Below, piece after piece: positions 44,501 through 59,500 of a stretch of 64,000 nucleotides of DNA. Under the pieces are notes generated by a model. The model ran no database searches. It saw only the letters and a program-made list of their open reading frames with translations, and had not been told where the DNA came from. The position numbers and the translations under genes are program-made. Each line of letters opens with the position of its first letter. Positions within the stretch are counted from its first letter, which is position 1. The DNA comes from Siphonodentalium dalli (lineage: Eukaryota; Mollusca; Scaphopoda; Gadilida; Siphonodentaliidae). The stretch lies in contig CP136068.1 in the NCBI GenBank assembly GCA_032622095.1, forward strand, positions 119,957,509 through 120,021,508, given 5' to 3'.

Positions 44501-47500
44501 AGAATTCCGCTGTTGAATAAACTCGTAATGTGAAGTGTATGGTGCTGTTCTTCTCATACTGTGACACGACCAGCGTGTACGTCTGACCGCCTTTGTCTTC
44601 CACCAGCTTGCATAGATAGTGAGGACTGTTGATCCGCACACCGTCCTTGTATGGTTTGGGATCATCTGAAATAAAGGTATTAACCTTTCATGAGGTTCAT
44701 GACAGGAGCTGCGCTGGTGCAACATTAAAGATCCTGTGCCAGTGCATTTTCTTATATATGCTAGTCTCCCATAGGGAGCCTCACACATATGAGAGAAATC
44801 ACTGGCTTATATGGTCAAGGTAAATAATGTTAGGCCAATGTATTCTCTTATAATTGTGAGGCTCCCTACGGGAGACTCGCTTACATAAGAGAATGCATTG
44901 GCACAGGGTTTCATTAAATTTCAGGAAGCTCTACTCATTGAAGGGTCAAAGGTGGCGTATCTCTTCTGGGCCACAATTACAACAACAACATAATTTTTAT
45001 AAAAAAAAATATTTCTAGACAACAAATACATTTTTCTGTGAATAAAACACACAAAAAATGCATATTATTTGTCAATAATAAAGTGGTTTATTCCTGCAGA
45101 ATTTTGCCTTGATGGATAGCGCTAACATGATGGAGTTCTTCCTCTTGCTAACCTCCGAAAGTAAGAATGGCCGAAGTGTCCGCATTTACAAGTTCTAACT
45201 CATATATGAGTCTTCAGAAGTATGCTCATGGCAATATAAATGCTGCATCTGTGTGTGAAGATGCGATGTTACATCCCAAATTATTTGAATAAACTGTTGG
45301 ATATTCAAGCACAATTGATTTAAAAGTTCATTTCGCCGAGAGCTTATCGTGTGAATAGTGCATGGCTTTATGCTAGGTCATCGCAAGTGATTTGAGTCAA
45401 TGACTGCTCGACTTTGAATTAAAAGGTTGAATGTGCATTTTGATGGGGCAATGTCGCAGATCATTCCAGTCTATGACGAAATTCTTTGATCATAATTATG
45501 GTCTTTGATTTGTATGCTTTGGTAGACGATTAATCAATGAGAATATATAATGTGAATCAAATCGCAATTCAAAATCGAAAATGATTCGATTCAGGAAACA
45601 GAAACGAGAATCAAAATACGATTCAATGAATCAAAGAGCTCTAATTTCAATTTGTTTATTGTAAAGGTATTGATGATTACTCACATGGGTAAAAGACTTT
45701 TTGTCCACCATTCTTGTAAACTACTATTGTGATGAATTCCCTATTGTTAGCAAAATCCTCCTGAAAAGTAAAACAACAGCATACAGCACTGCTCAAATTA
45801 AGCGACCTTTTTTAACGAGGTGTACATGCGTTAATACCGCGGTGCAATACCGCGACATACCGCCGATTCACAGTTGCACTACCACGCACGTACCGTGGTA
45901 CCACAGCGACGTTCGCGGTTCATATCGATCTATGTTGGTACCGCAGTGGCATGCAGTAATGTACCGCACAAACGTGGTGACATTACCGCTATGCGGTAGC
46001 GTTTTTGAAACGAGGTTAATGACGGGATTCAATGTCTGACCGTCAATCTTCCAAAATAGGACGGCCGTTCTCACGATCTCCGTCCATGATTGTGTACCGT
46101 GAAGTGTATTATTAAAATATTGAAATAGATGAAAGCCGAGTATCGGGAAATATACCCAGCTTCCAGATTAAGTAAAGGTAAGTATAAGTTACTTTGAGAA
46201 AGTAATTTTTAAATTAAATGTGAATATTAAAATATTATAATAACACTTCTAGACTTGTTGTTTTATTGCCCAAAATTCCCGTGAATAACACTATTTTGTG
46301 AGCAGTGTGGGTTATCGGGAAGGGAACAAATGATTTCGACCATTTTAGACAGCTCGGTAAATCCTGTATCTATAGTCTATATCAATGTTCAGATGGACGT
46401 GATCCCCAAATTGAATGATAACGATAATATTTAAACAGTTCCCAGAATAAATATAGTTGTTAACTTTATTGACATTCATTAACGTCAAATCACAAACACC
46501 ATTTGTTCGTATAAAGGGAATTATTGTCTTAGCAATAAAAGACACAAAGTGGAACTGCCGTATATCCAGGGAAAACAAATCTGTGCAAAAGCACGTATCA
46601 CCGATTACGTCATACTCCAGCTGGTATAAACTCTGTTAATATAGGACACGGGACACTTAAGATGTCGTCATGTCTTTTTATAACTGGCCTCAATGGGTGA
46701 AATAAATATTTGTGTTTTGGTGATGGTGCTATCAGTAAAACTACACACGTGACGCGTGAATGGCTGTTTTGTGTTTTGGACACTTGTATTTTCATTACTT
46801 CAATGCGTCCGTTTAGCTTACATAATGCTCGTAGAAAATTTATCGATCTATTTTGGTATTGCGAATAATATTATGTGTATTTTGGAGAGCAAACCACCAA
46901 GTGGCTTTAAACAGACAAGGCTCATTCGATCTTTAAAATGTTGTGCACGTAATAGCTATTTATAAATATTTGTCGCACAAGGGTGAGACAAACTCTCTTT
47001 ATTGCTACCATATCGGGAATAAACTAACAAGGACCCAAACACACCGAATTCGATCACTTAAAATAATTATGTTACAATATTAACCTCAGTATATAACCAA
47101 ACAAATATATTTAGAGGTCAACTTTCCCACTTTCCAACACCATGCATGTTTTTCTTCCAAATCGTGATTAGATAGGAATATGTGAATATAATTTATACTG
47201 CGAACCACCGAGAACCACAAGTGCACGCCATCGCCAAAAGTTGCAATTCCACATCAAACAATGCCGCCCGACACGCACAAGCTCAATGAATGTTCACGTA
47301 ACAAAATCAAAGACTGATTTGACAACGTTGTGTCTTTCAATGTTTGGTGTTTTGCGTGTGTCTTTTGTCGAGCACATTGGCGACGGTAACAACTTTGCTG
47401 CATGACATGTGCCACGCTTTCTTAATTATACATTTTATTCCCACCGACAAGAACTCTTGAGGCGCAAATGTTTGTAAATTGCTCTACTATTTCACGCATG

Positions 47501-50500
47501 CGTACAATCGTACGTCTTGATGACAATATACTATTTACGTGCCGATGTTTGGCATATGAACAGATCTATAGATTTTTAAATCTCCCTTCCCGTTGATGGT
47601 GATTTGAACGATTATGAATATTTCTGCAATGAACGTATATACGCCGCCCTGGCCTCTACTACTAAAATCGGACTATTACTAATGCACCGTCCCCGCTGGT
47701 TTCGACTAAATTCAGATAAATGGCGGATCGGAATCGGGGGCGTAAATCATTTAACGATATGTAAGATAGATGCCAACAACAAACTATTACTCCATGATGC
47801 TCTGTGTAATCGCTGTAAGCAACCTATAGCTGAGTTCAAAAACCGCCGATGTGGTTAAAAAATATCATAATAATCTGATTTTCTGGTAAAAATATTTCAT
47901 ATATATAATATTTATAAATAATATAACTTTTTCCTTAAGGGAAGCCCGAAACTGAACTATATGGATTACGTCTCCGGCCTTGTGTCAATCAGGAGGGTTA
48001 AAATTTTATTTGCTGTGCCGACCCCACTCACACCCGTGTCCAGATTAGTCTCGCATGAATACACCCGCATTCTATCTATTGTCTAGTCAGTTTTTTATTT
48101 CCGACTTAATCATGAGATTTGCGAGTCGCGGGGTTGGGAATGGCACCACCATGGGAGGGATCTATGATAGTTCAGTTTCGGGCTTCCCTTAAGGAAAAAG
48201 TAATATTATTTATAAATATTATATTTTTCCGCCAAGGAGAAGCCCTCAACTGAACTATATGGATTAGAATGCAAGCCCAGGAGGAGGCACGAGCAATAAA
48301 GTTAATTAATATCCAAATTCGATGGGAATGTACTCTTCCGAAACAGGATTCATGTAAATGTGATTTAGTCATGAATCAGATATGATTATGTTACGTGAAA
48401 GAGCTCCCAATTCAGATTACGACATTGCTCAAATGTGTACCGCCCCCCCCCCTTGTTTTTGGAATAAACATCCCAGGTAGTGCCATATAATTCATGCTAG
48501 CGAGACAACCGAGCAAGTATAACTTTGCTTCATCCTATTCTCTTTGTTATCTTCTTCGCTCTCTCGACAGTTCACATTATGAACTGATGTCACATGCAGT
48601 CATTGTGTATGCCATAAGATATCAGAATGCTTATGATACACCAGGGAGCAAATTAACTGGAATCGCATCGCGATTTGCCACTGAAATGTGGATACCGGTA
48701 ATAGCGAGGAATTTTTTATTCATGTATGATGTTATAAAAATGCTATCTAATCATGTCAATGTGAGAGTATTTGCTAATCAAATATCGAAAGTAAATTGCT
48801 CCCTGTGATACACAAACCAGATATAAAAATGATATGCTGCAGATATCATAGCGAGGTATGAGGTTTCATTATATCATGCCACGCATCTGTACTCCAGCCT
48901 CGTATTATGTAGAGAGCAGTGAACGCCATCATGATCCAAGGTATCATTGCATACCAGTATATATGGGATTAGAGAACACCACTGAGGACTTGATGAACAA
49001 GCATAGAAGCATCAGTGATCTATGATGGCGCACATAACGAGTGTCGGGTACATTTCGAAATGATCAAATTTAGCAGAATGATCAAAATTGCAAAATGACC
49101 GGTGAAGGAGTGGCCTGGAGGTATCCCGAAGGTATTACGATTCCAGGAGATTGGACCCCATCGTGTGGAGATGTGGGCCACTGCACCGTGGGGAAGAGAT
49201 AGAAGGCTGGTTGGTGCAGCTCTTGGAGGCACACAACAAGTCTTCCCCACCCAGAACATTCAGCCTTTCTTTCCTACCGGTGAAGGAGTGGCCTGGAGGT
49301 ATCCCTAAGGTATTACGATTCCAGGGGATTGGACCCCATCTTGTGGAGATGTGGGCCACTGCACCATGGGGAAGAGTTAGAAGGCTGGTTGGTGCAGCAC
49401 TTGGAGGCACACAACAACAAGTCTTCCCCACCCAGAACATTCATCCTTTCTCTCCTACCGGTGGAGGAGTGGCCTAGAGGTATCCCGAAGGTGTAAGATT
49501 CCAGGGGAGTGACTGGACCCCATCTGTGGAGATGTGGGCCACTGCACCGTGGGGAAGAGGCAGAAGGCTGGAGCAGCTCATGGAGGCACGCAACAACTCT
49601 TCACTTCCCCACCCAGAACATCCTCCAAAGGCTACAGTGCTGGATCTTTCCTGACTGAGATAAATACTTGTACTTATCGCAAATTGTTGAATTAAATGAA
49701 GCAATATAAGATATCAACCTGTATCCTCATCCTGTACAAAATCACTTTCCAGCGGAACATCAGAATCCTCGTCCGACAGTGTGCCTGGTGACCCACTGTC
49801 GACCCGTGATTCTTGCTCATCGTCGTCAAACCAGCCGACGCCACGCGATGCAGAGAAGCATGTCATGATCGACGCCAGCCAACAGAATTGGCTGCATCAG
49901 GTTGGGATACCAGACTGTGGAAGAGGCCTACTCTGAAATGGTTCGACGCAAGACAAATGCTCTTGCATTTGGGATAAGTAGCTATGTCCTGTCCAAGGTC
50001 ACCCCCTCAAAGTCTGGGGCACGAGCAATGGCAAATGTAGAATAAGCTGTGCCCCCAAGGCCAGAGGGAATTAGTTCTGATGAGCCACTTGATCAGAGGA
50101 AGCCCCTTCCATGGAATCCCCCAAATGCAGTTGGTCCTGACCAAACTGGAATAAATGTCGATGACATACCACTATGATCACATGACGGCGGAGGAGCAGG
50201 CCCGGATGTATCCCGAAGGTATTACGATTCCAGGGGATCGACTGGACCCCATCTTGTAATGATGTGGGCCACTGCACCATGGGGAAGAGTCAGAAGGCCA
50301 TTTGGCTGGTGCGCTATGTCTATGAGAGCAAGAGCGTCACGTGACAACGAGTCTCCCCCACCCAGAACAGCCGCCAAAGGCTACTCCCAGGTGCCCAATA
50401 ATTGTGACGACCTATAAACAGATCTTCGTGGCATGAATCCAGGCCGAAATCAAAATACTGATAGAAATTTCACTCTATGTGGAATAATAGTAGATCGATG

Positions 50501-53500
50501 TGAATTTTCTCGAAATTTAATAATCGTATTGCCACTACCATTAGGCACCTGAGAGAAAGGTGCTGGAGCAATCGCCCGAGAAGATTGGTTTCCCGAATCA
50601 ACCACTTGCAGCACCCGCCTACCATTGGTTCACACTGCCGTAGCAGGACCGGGAGGGGCCTGAACTGGTCCTGCCCGAGGTAAAGACTGGTACGGTTGCT
50701 CAAAGTAGGTAATCATTGACTAATATGCCCTCACCCAACTATAACAAGTAATACACCCGTGAATGAGCAACCCGCACTGTGTGGCCAGCAAATTCGAATC
50801 ACGTTCGACTGCAAGACATGCTGTTAGTTATAACAAAGCAAGGTTAATAGACATAATACAATACAATCTGTAGGTTATTGAGTAGAAAGTAAGGTTAATA
50901 TAATTACGTTATACCCCTGGCCACGTGATCTTACCTGCTAAGACAGGTAAGATACTGTCTTTTCTCGTATATGAGGACGATGAGTTCCGAATGCACATAG
51001 GCAAGAACTAGGCGGTTTCCGTTAGGAAAGTGCGCTTACAGCGGACGTGAAGATACAAATGCCTTCATTTTCGTCATGATTGTATCGAATCGTTTTGTCA
51101 CATAATCAGTGGATATGTGACAATAGACGAAGAGCCATGTCTTGGCCGCTTCGGAAATATATTGGCAGTAGATGTGCGCAATATAAACGCCGCGCATGTA
51201 AGCTCGCTTTAGACATGTAACAATACAAATGCAGTCCTTTCGGATATTCTGCGCAATATAAATGTGTTGCATGTAACTGCGCATCATACACGAGTGAAAG
51301 CTATTTGGCAGAATATCGTTTTGATATATGTGGAAATAGAAGTTAGTGAGCCAAGTGATGGTCTCTACTGGAAAGACTATTGGCAGTGAATCTGGAGCAC
51401 GTGACAATATGTATTCTTTCTATTTCGCTGTTTGCCGTTATCATTCACTGATGAAACTGCAAAGTATGTCAGTATTGGGATGAAAACTGTGTAAGCACAT
51501 GTAAGCATACTAGTAGTCAGTTCTGACAGCATACATGAGGCCCTGATACCATATGATTGTCATGTACAATGTATGGAACTATTACGGCGTGCAATACATT
51601 ATTGCAAGCTCGCCAATGCCGAGGCATATTAGATCCTACGGTAAGATGGCATTGAGGCACTTAAAGTCTTAAACCATAATATGTCAATGGGACCGAGAAA
51701 TTGAAAGTATCGACAAACACTAATGTCTGAGGATAAGAGGTCAGATGTGTCAAGTTGGTGACATCTGCTGATCGCAGTCGTTACATCACAAAGATTGTCA
51801 ATTCTAAGTGCCAACCCATGTGTGGCGTAAATCTTAAATCATCTGGCGGATGTTATGAAGGAGAAACATCAATCGAATTAAATTCAGTGAGATGCTGGCA
51901 AGCCAATAAATCGTTGCAACACCCTGACCATGTTGTGAACAAGGTGTGCCATATTGAAGACGAAGCTTTCCCTTATTGGCCAAGTTCCCATTGGAGAAGG
52001 TTACTCTCCACAAGTAGGCCAGTGGTCTCACTTCAAGTCGAACATCCAAGATGGCTCCAAAATGTTCTTACCATGGGTAGAATCACCATTGTTTAAGTAA
52101 AGTGAGCCAAGTGTAGCTGGAGTGTCAGGCTACAAAGTTTTCACTTCATTGCAGTTGGTGAACAATAGTTCGTAGTAACCCAAACTGTACATACATGGAT
52201 GTAAAGAATGCAACACAATATTTAGATCGTCAGACAACACATCAATTTGAAGTGTGGTTATATATGTGATAACGAATACCATCCCCCTGTTACGGAGTGT
52301 TAGTAACTATTGTACTGATGATACAATGAGTTATATGATATTTAATCGTGATAGACAAGGCAGAATTTTCTAAATACCTTGAAGTCGCTGTAATGTTTTA
52401 TTACATTTGCCATGTGTCTAACAAGACCACGCGCTCATACATACTGGCGGGCGTAGATTCGCAGGTATTGATCGTTAAAACAATGTTACAGATCGCTCAG
52501 TCGAAAGAAATGTGAATTGTCATCTGATAACAAGTACTATCTTTCGTATTTATTCATGTAAATTATTACAAAGGAGGATATGGCTGTCCTGTGCAACTTT
52601 CTGCGAATTAACAGAGCAGTGCCATGTATGATTTGGCAGTATACATTATGATACAAAGCAACGGAACTTACGAAATAACCGAAGCGAGTCGACGGAAACT
52701 TATGTAAAGTGAAACACGTGTAGCACGAAATTAGGAGATATCGCATACCGTACTACATTGCGTCCTCAATTGTAAGTCATGATAGTCATCACGCCGTATG
52801 TGTGGCACAATATGCACTATGTGGTTTTGCCACAAGTAAGCTATGTGCTTCTTTAGTCATTGTCAAGATGGCCATCTTAATTCCAATTGTTGAAAGATAA
52901 AGCCGTCTTGAGGAAAACAGAAAACACGGAAACAAATTACGGATACAGTGAAACGAAAAAAGTTCCCGTTTCGGATGTGAGAAATATTAATTAACTATCG
53001 GGTACAATAAATTGCAAGTTTGTAATATCAACAATAAATATTGAGTCGATAAACTCGCAACACAGAAAGATACAACCTTGAGAAAATAGAAACGATCCTG
53101 TCCTGGCGAGGAGGAATAAAAACTGACTAGACAATAGATAGAATGCGGGTGTATTCATGCGAGACTAATCTGGACACGGGTGTGAGTGGGGTCGGCACAG
53201 CAATAAAATTTTAACCCTCCTGATTGACACAAGGCCGGAGACGTAATCCATATAGTTCAGTTGAGGGCTTCTCCTTGGCGGAAAAATACATGACATGAGA
53301 TGAGATTAAACGTGATGTACGTGTAAATTTGTAATATGTTACATGTAAACCCGACATGTTCATGTACTTTGCCCATTTGTACTCCGATTGCATTATTATT
53401 CATTTATATTCATTACATATACATAATTATGTGCAGCTTACAGGTATTCATTTAATACAAAAGTTATTCAAAATCATTTACCCACCATGTGAGGCCTGGT

Positions 53501-56500
53501 TTCAGACGTGTCCTCTCTCCGCGGTGGAGGGTCGTTAGCGGTAAATTGAACGCAGTCACGAAAAAATAAAGTAGTGTACGGCGGTAACGAACCCAATAAC
53601 GCGGTGACCTGCGGTAACCAACGGTAAAAATACCGTACTAGTACCGCGGGTCAACCGCCCTATGCCGCGGTACAAAATGATTACCACGGTATTTTGGTGG
53701 TATCATCGCGGTAAGTACCGGCCGATAACCTCGTTAAACAGGTCGCTTAATGAGAGCACAGCTGTAGTTAACCCTTTCATGCGTCTGATGCAGCATTAAA
53801 GATCCTGTGTCAGCATATTATCTTATATATGCAAGTCTCCCATAGGGAGCCTTACATATATACAAGAATGAACTGGCTTACAAGGTCAAGGTAAATATTG
53901 TTAGGACAATGTATTCTCTAATATATGAGAGGCTCTTTATGGGAGACTCGCATATATAAGAGAATGCATTGGCACAGGGTTTGCGAAAATTTCAGGAAGC
54001 TCCATCCATGGAAGGGTTAACAATTTGAATATACTTGTTTAATCTTGTTAACCTTTTTGGATGCGAGTAGACTTCGATATACCTATGGTTTAGACATCGG
54101 CATTTGATAATACTGTATACGTCTTAAATTGAAGGCTATAATTATTTATCTCAACAATGGGTTATGGGATCTCGATGAAATTTGGTATGCAGGTTTGGCA
54201 CCAGGAGGGCTTTCAAAAGAGGGTTCATTGAGGTTGTTCACATTTTCCATTCAAGAGTTATCCCACTTTGTTTATCTGAAAATGTTGGATTTCCTTCCAT
54301 TCGCTGTTGTTCACATTTTCCGTTCTGGTTTCCGACCAGCCCATATTTCAATTTGTCACCATGGTGGTATCCCAGCACCCATGGTGCAACCTCTTGTTAT
54401 TTGTGCAATTAAGCCAATAATTAAGCATGCTCTTTCAGACATAAATCCCACCCGATACAGGCACATCGATGAGTAGAAAGTAGAGTAGGCAGGAGGGTTC
54501 ACATGGACATGGTACCGGTCAAGCCTGCAAATAGTGTGTTTGTCATTTGCAGAATGAGGTCCCCAGAGGGTGAATTTAGTGATGCTATCCCGTATAGGGC
54601 GCCAGCATCACTAAATTCACCATTTTGGGACCTCATTCTGCTTAGGCCTCATCTTCACGGGAAAGTTTCTCTACTATCAAATTGCTATAGAAACTTAGAA
54701 TGAGGTCCCCAGAGAGTGAATTTAATGACGCTTTCCTGCAAAGCAGGCTAGCATCACCAAATTCACCCTCTTGAGACCTAATTCTGATTAGGCCTATTCT
54801 TCTGGGAAGTATCTATAGTCTCAAATTAACATTGTTTTTAGTTACTTTTTCCCTCTTCTTCAGTTTCTATATCCCCTAATTTGCAGACGATAAAATGCAT
54901 AATTGAGGTGCTAATGGGTGAACATCACCAACTTCAACTGGGGAACTTCAACTGATCCTAGGTCTCCCATAGCAATTTAGGCCTAAGCAGAATGAAGTCC
55001 CCAGAGGGTGAATTTCGTGATGCTAGTCTGTGCGGGAAGGGTCACTAAATTCACCCTCTGGGGATCCCATTCTGCAAATGATGGACACACTATTTGCAGC
55101 CATGGTACCGATATATCCTACCACATATGTACCTTATGATAATAGTTGAAGCATGTCAGCATATACAGCAATGCTCTAAGTAATCGACTTCTTAACCACA
55201 GCAGAATTATGGGTAACTTTTCAGGATTTAGTCGGAAATATGGCTTGTTGCCATTCATCAGAAAGCTCTCCCCGAGAGCTTTCCGATGAATGGCAACAAG
55301 CCATATTTCCGACTCAGAAAGCTCTCCCTGAGAGCTTTCCGATGAATGGCAACAAGCCATATTTCCGACTAAATCCTGAAAAGTTACCCATAATTCTGCT
55401 GTGGTTAAGGAGTCGATTATTTAGGGCATTACTGTAGCTTTTCATCTCGTTGGTCCATTGCTGATTCCTTTCTTTTGTGCAACCACTGTGAGAAGTGACT
55501 TGATTATTTCTCTCAAAAGTGTACACGGTCGAAAATGTCAAAGACCCAGTATATAGTAAATTATATGTGACGCCCATTATGTATTCAGGACTCCGAGTTT
55601 GGTGCCAGTTGTTATAAGGCCCCTGTGACCACTGGAGTATATTTACACTCATACATGCATCAGCGCTGTGGAACATGAATGGAGAACATTGGTTGGTTGA
55701 AATTATGTCATGTCACGTCGAACTCAGACCCCTACTTGTCTGTGAAATCCTTATAAATCACCTACAGGTGTGTAATAAAGTAGGATGATGTCTGCTTTAG
55801 TACCTTGTCTGTGATATGTCGTGTGAGGAGGACCCACACTGCAGCAGGATGGCTCGACTTGATATCCAGTTTGTACTGAGGATTATCACTAATGTTGTAT
55901 GTGTCTTTCTTGGGTCCTTCCTTGGCATGCCAGGTACTGCGGAAAATACCAAAATGAGTCACAAAACTATCAGACACTGCGTTTAAACTATGAGAAGAGT
56001 TTCCATTTATCACACATGTGTGTACCACTAAGTGTCATAGCTGGGCACTAAGAGTTATGAAGCAATGAACAGAGAGGGGTTTAGCTGCTTTTAAACTATT
56101 AGAGAAGTTTTCAATTTACCATTATGCCAGAGAAGTGTCAAAATTCAAAATTTCAAAATTCGGAAGAACAATATACATATGGAAAAATAAAACTCGTCTC
56201 TGATATTTGAAATTTCACACTTACATGTGTGATAAATGAAATTCCTCTCATATTTGAACTTTCAAGTTTAGGCAAAAGAATTTATATTTGTTGGTTTACC
56301 GATACGGCGTAACAAATGTTTTGAAAATTGAAAAAAAATTGGAATTCCAATTGCTAAAATATTTTTTTACTCCGTGCTTTAACAATCAAGACACTAAATA
56401 AATTAATCAAAATTGTATTTTCTGTCGGAAAGAAGTGGAGCAACTAGGTTATGAACATCAATAGACCATCGCCAAACTTTAACAATAGCCCGGAATAGAA

Positions 56501-59500
56501 TTGCGGTACATTATAATTAAAGTAAACGAAATGATATAAACTCTATGCTTCCGGTTAGCAACATATACATAAATTGTCAACATAATAAAATGTCAATTAA
56601 AACATGTACATGTATTAAAATGTCAACCTACTTTCTAGATTACCCACCTACTTCCGATGTGAATGATTAAACAAAATTGGAAAACGTATTTTATTTTTTT
56701 ATTTTTTTTCCCTACTCCAACCCGATTTCTCCGCAGAAAAATCTGTAAACCGATAAATAAAAAAACTCTGGCCTTAATGATTTGTACATATGACAAATGC
56801 AAATAAACATACTGGTTTATACACTTGACAAACGAAAAATTATGTTATAGTTTAACTTTGTTACTTACTGGTGTATACATGTAGTAAATGCAAACAGATC
56901 TGGATTCCAGTTTATGTAGATCACATCATAGAATTTACAAATGGAGTCATAATCGATCCAAAAAACACCTGAAAAAAATAATCAAACATTTTACATCTGA
57001 ATAATCAGCCACTATGGCTGTGTTTGTTTATTTAGCATACATTCTGAGACAACTAGAGTTGTGACAGTCGCAATGGGACTAAGTATACCCCTGCAGTGCA
57101 CATGGGCTACAAAAAGATAGTCTGTTCAGAAGACACCATTGAGGGTAGAAAGCTCTTGCTATTCAACCTTCAGGCAGGAAAAGGGTGTTTCATTATATAT
57201 GACACAATTCTCGGTGCACACTCAGCAACGGATATATAGTTGAAGCCCGGGCAATGGTCAAAACTACTCTCTTAACACGTGATCACGCTTCATCACATCA
57301 AAATAAAAAATGACCCTAAGCAAACTCTATCGACACTTGGAGTCAAGTTTGAGCTATTGTTATGGGTTGGAGTCCGTCGTGCATCCATGATCCGTCAACA
57401 ATTTCTGTTTGCACACCCAATACATCACCAAACTTCATAGGGATATTCGGGGTAACCTCCAGATGGGAGCCATAAACTTTTTTCCAAAATTCATTAAAAA
57501 ACATGGCCACCAGCAGCGATCTTGGATTATAAATTTGAAACCATGACCATTTATTGAAGAATTGTTTTGAATATTCACAGCTATGTTTAGGATCGCCTCT
57601 AGATGGGAGCTATCGAATTTGAAAATCTTTCGATGAAAAACATGGCTGCCAGCAGCCATCTTGGATTTTACTCTTTGCATGACTAAATCTATTGGCACAC
57701 CCAACAGACCACATCCCTCATCCAATCATCACTAAACTTCATATGGATCTTTTGGGTCACCACGAGATGCATGGGAGCCATGATTTTTTTACGAATTTGT
57801 TGAAAAACATAGCCACCAACAGCCATCTTGGATTTTATTCTTTGTATGATTAAATCCTTTGGCACACCCTACGGACGACATCCCTCATCGATCTTCACTA
57901 AACTTCATATGGATTTTCGGGATGATCACTAGATGGGAGTCATCAAACATTTCCGAATTATGTTCAAAAATGTGCCCACAGGCAGCCATCTTGGAGTTTA
58001 CTCTTTGCATGATTAAATCCTTTGGCACACCCTACAAACCACATCTCTCATTCGATCGTCACCAAACTTCATATTGATCTTCGGTGTGACCACTGGATGG
58101 GAGCTATCAAAAAAAATTTGAATTTCATTGGAAAACATGGCCACCAGTGGCCATCTTGGATTTTACTTTATATATATCTTTGCATGTTAGCATCTAGTAT
58201 TATTTAGACATTTCAACTTTCCATATTGCTAATCACTCCATTGACTGTAATACATCAAGTTATCTCCCCACTCCAAGTTGAGCTCCAATGTCATTGACAC
58301 TTTCATTTGAGTTAGAATGAACCCTTTCTGTACTAAATACTCATTGACGAGTAGTTCTCTTAGGAATTGTTCAGATAATAAGTTCAACAAATAACCATAG
58401 GTCACCAATTAATTATGAAAGTGTCAAGCTAAAGAGGGGGATAATGTCATTCATTACAGTCAATGGAGGAATGCAGAAAGTTTAAATGCTTAAGTAATAC
58501 CATGAGGTCAAACCAAAGAGCCTATGAAGTTTGGGATCCATAGGATGAAAAATGTTGGCAGCAGGGCATGTCAAAGTATTAAATGATGCAAAGAGTATCC
58601 ATGTTTTTTTCTGAATATTAATGTAAATGTGAAATCCAAGATGGCCGCTAGCAAAATTTGAAAACATTCGGATGAGGGATGTGGCATGTAGGGTATGGCG
58701 CAGGATTTAGTCATGCAATGTGTAAAATCCATGTTTTTCAACACAAGTCAGAACAATTATATGGCTCCCATCTGGTGGTCACCAAAAAGATCCATATGAA
58801 GTTTGGTGACAATTGGATGAGGGATGTGGTCTGTTGGATGTGCCAAAGGATTTAGCAAAGAGAATAATCCAAGATGGCTGATGGTGGCCATGTTTCTATC
58901 ATTAAAATTTGATAGAAATGAGGTGACAATAAACATGCCTATTAATTTTCAAAACAATTCTCTGATAAATGCTGGCTGCAGTGTGTGCCGATGGATTCAA
59001 ATTTTAAATCCAAGGCGGCGGCCATGTTTTTTATGAATTTCAGAAAATATCGATGGCTCCCATCTAGAGGTCACCAGAAGATCCAAGGGAAGTTTGGTGA
59101 TGATCAAATGAGAGATATGACCTGTAGAGTGAGGTAATGGAAATTGTTGATGGACGGACACACAGACAGATGGACACCAATCCATGGCAATAGCTAAAAC
59201 TTGATAAGTTAAGCTAAAAATCCTTCTGCACTTGTATTATCTGTTCCTCTGTCTGTCGTCTGCTTACACTTCCTGAACATCCCACCAGGTGAATTATAGA
59301 TCAGTCCAATGTATACTTTTATAATTGAATGGAGAATACATTCAGTATAGAAAGGGTTAATAACATTAAAGACATATTGTGGACTTATTTCATTGAATAA
59401 AACCAATCTGTTTAAGTATTCAAACATTATCCCCAAAAGAAGAATGTAGCAATAATCTAAGATTGTCGAAAATTCCAAAACTATCGACTGTACCATTTCA

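Noticed and set aside
44495-44788. 97-codon minus-strand open frame
   Set aside because: A shadow of the CAPN7 exon 44,454-44,665 in another frame, extending into a MITE.
45701-46039. 112-codon plus-strand open frame
   Set aside because: It is antisense to a CAPN7 exon and continues into the hAT-like terminal repeat.
45776-53772. 8-bp target duplication for the large hAT-like element
   Set aside because: Flanks read ACAGCATA and TAGTTAAC, which do not match; hAT assignment rests on the CAG tips and the inverted repeat only.
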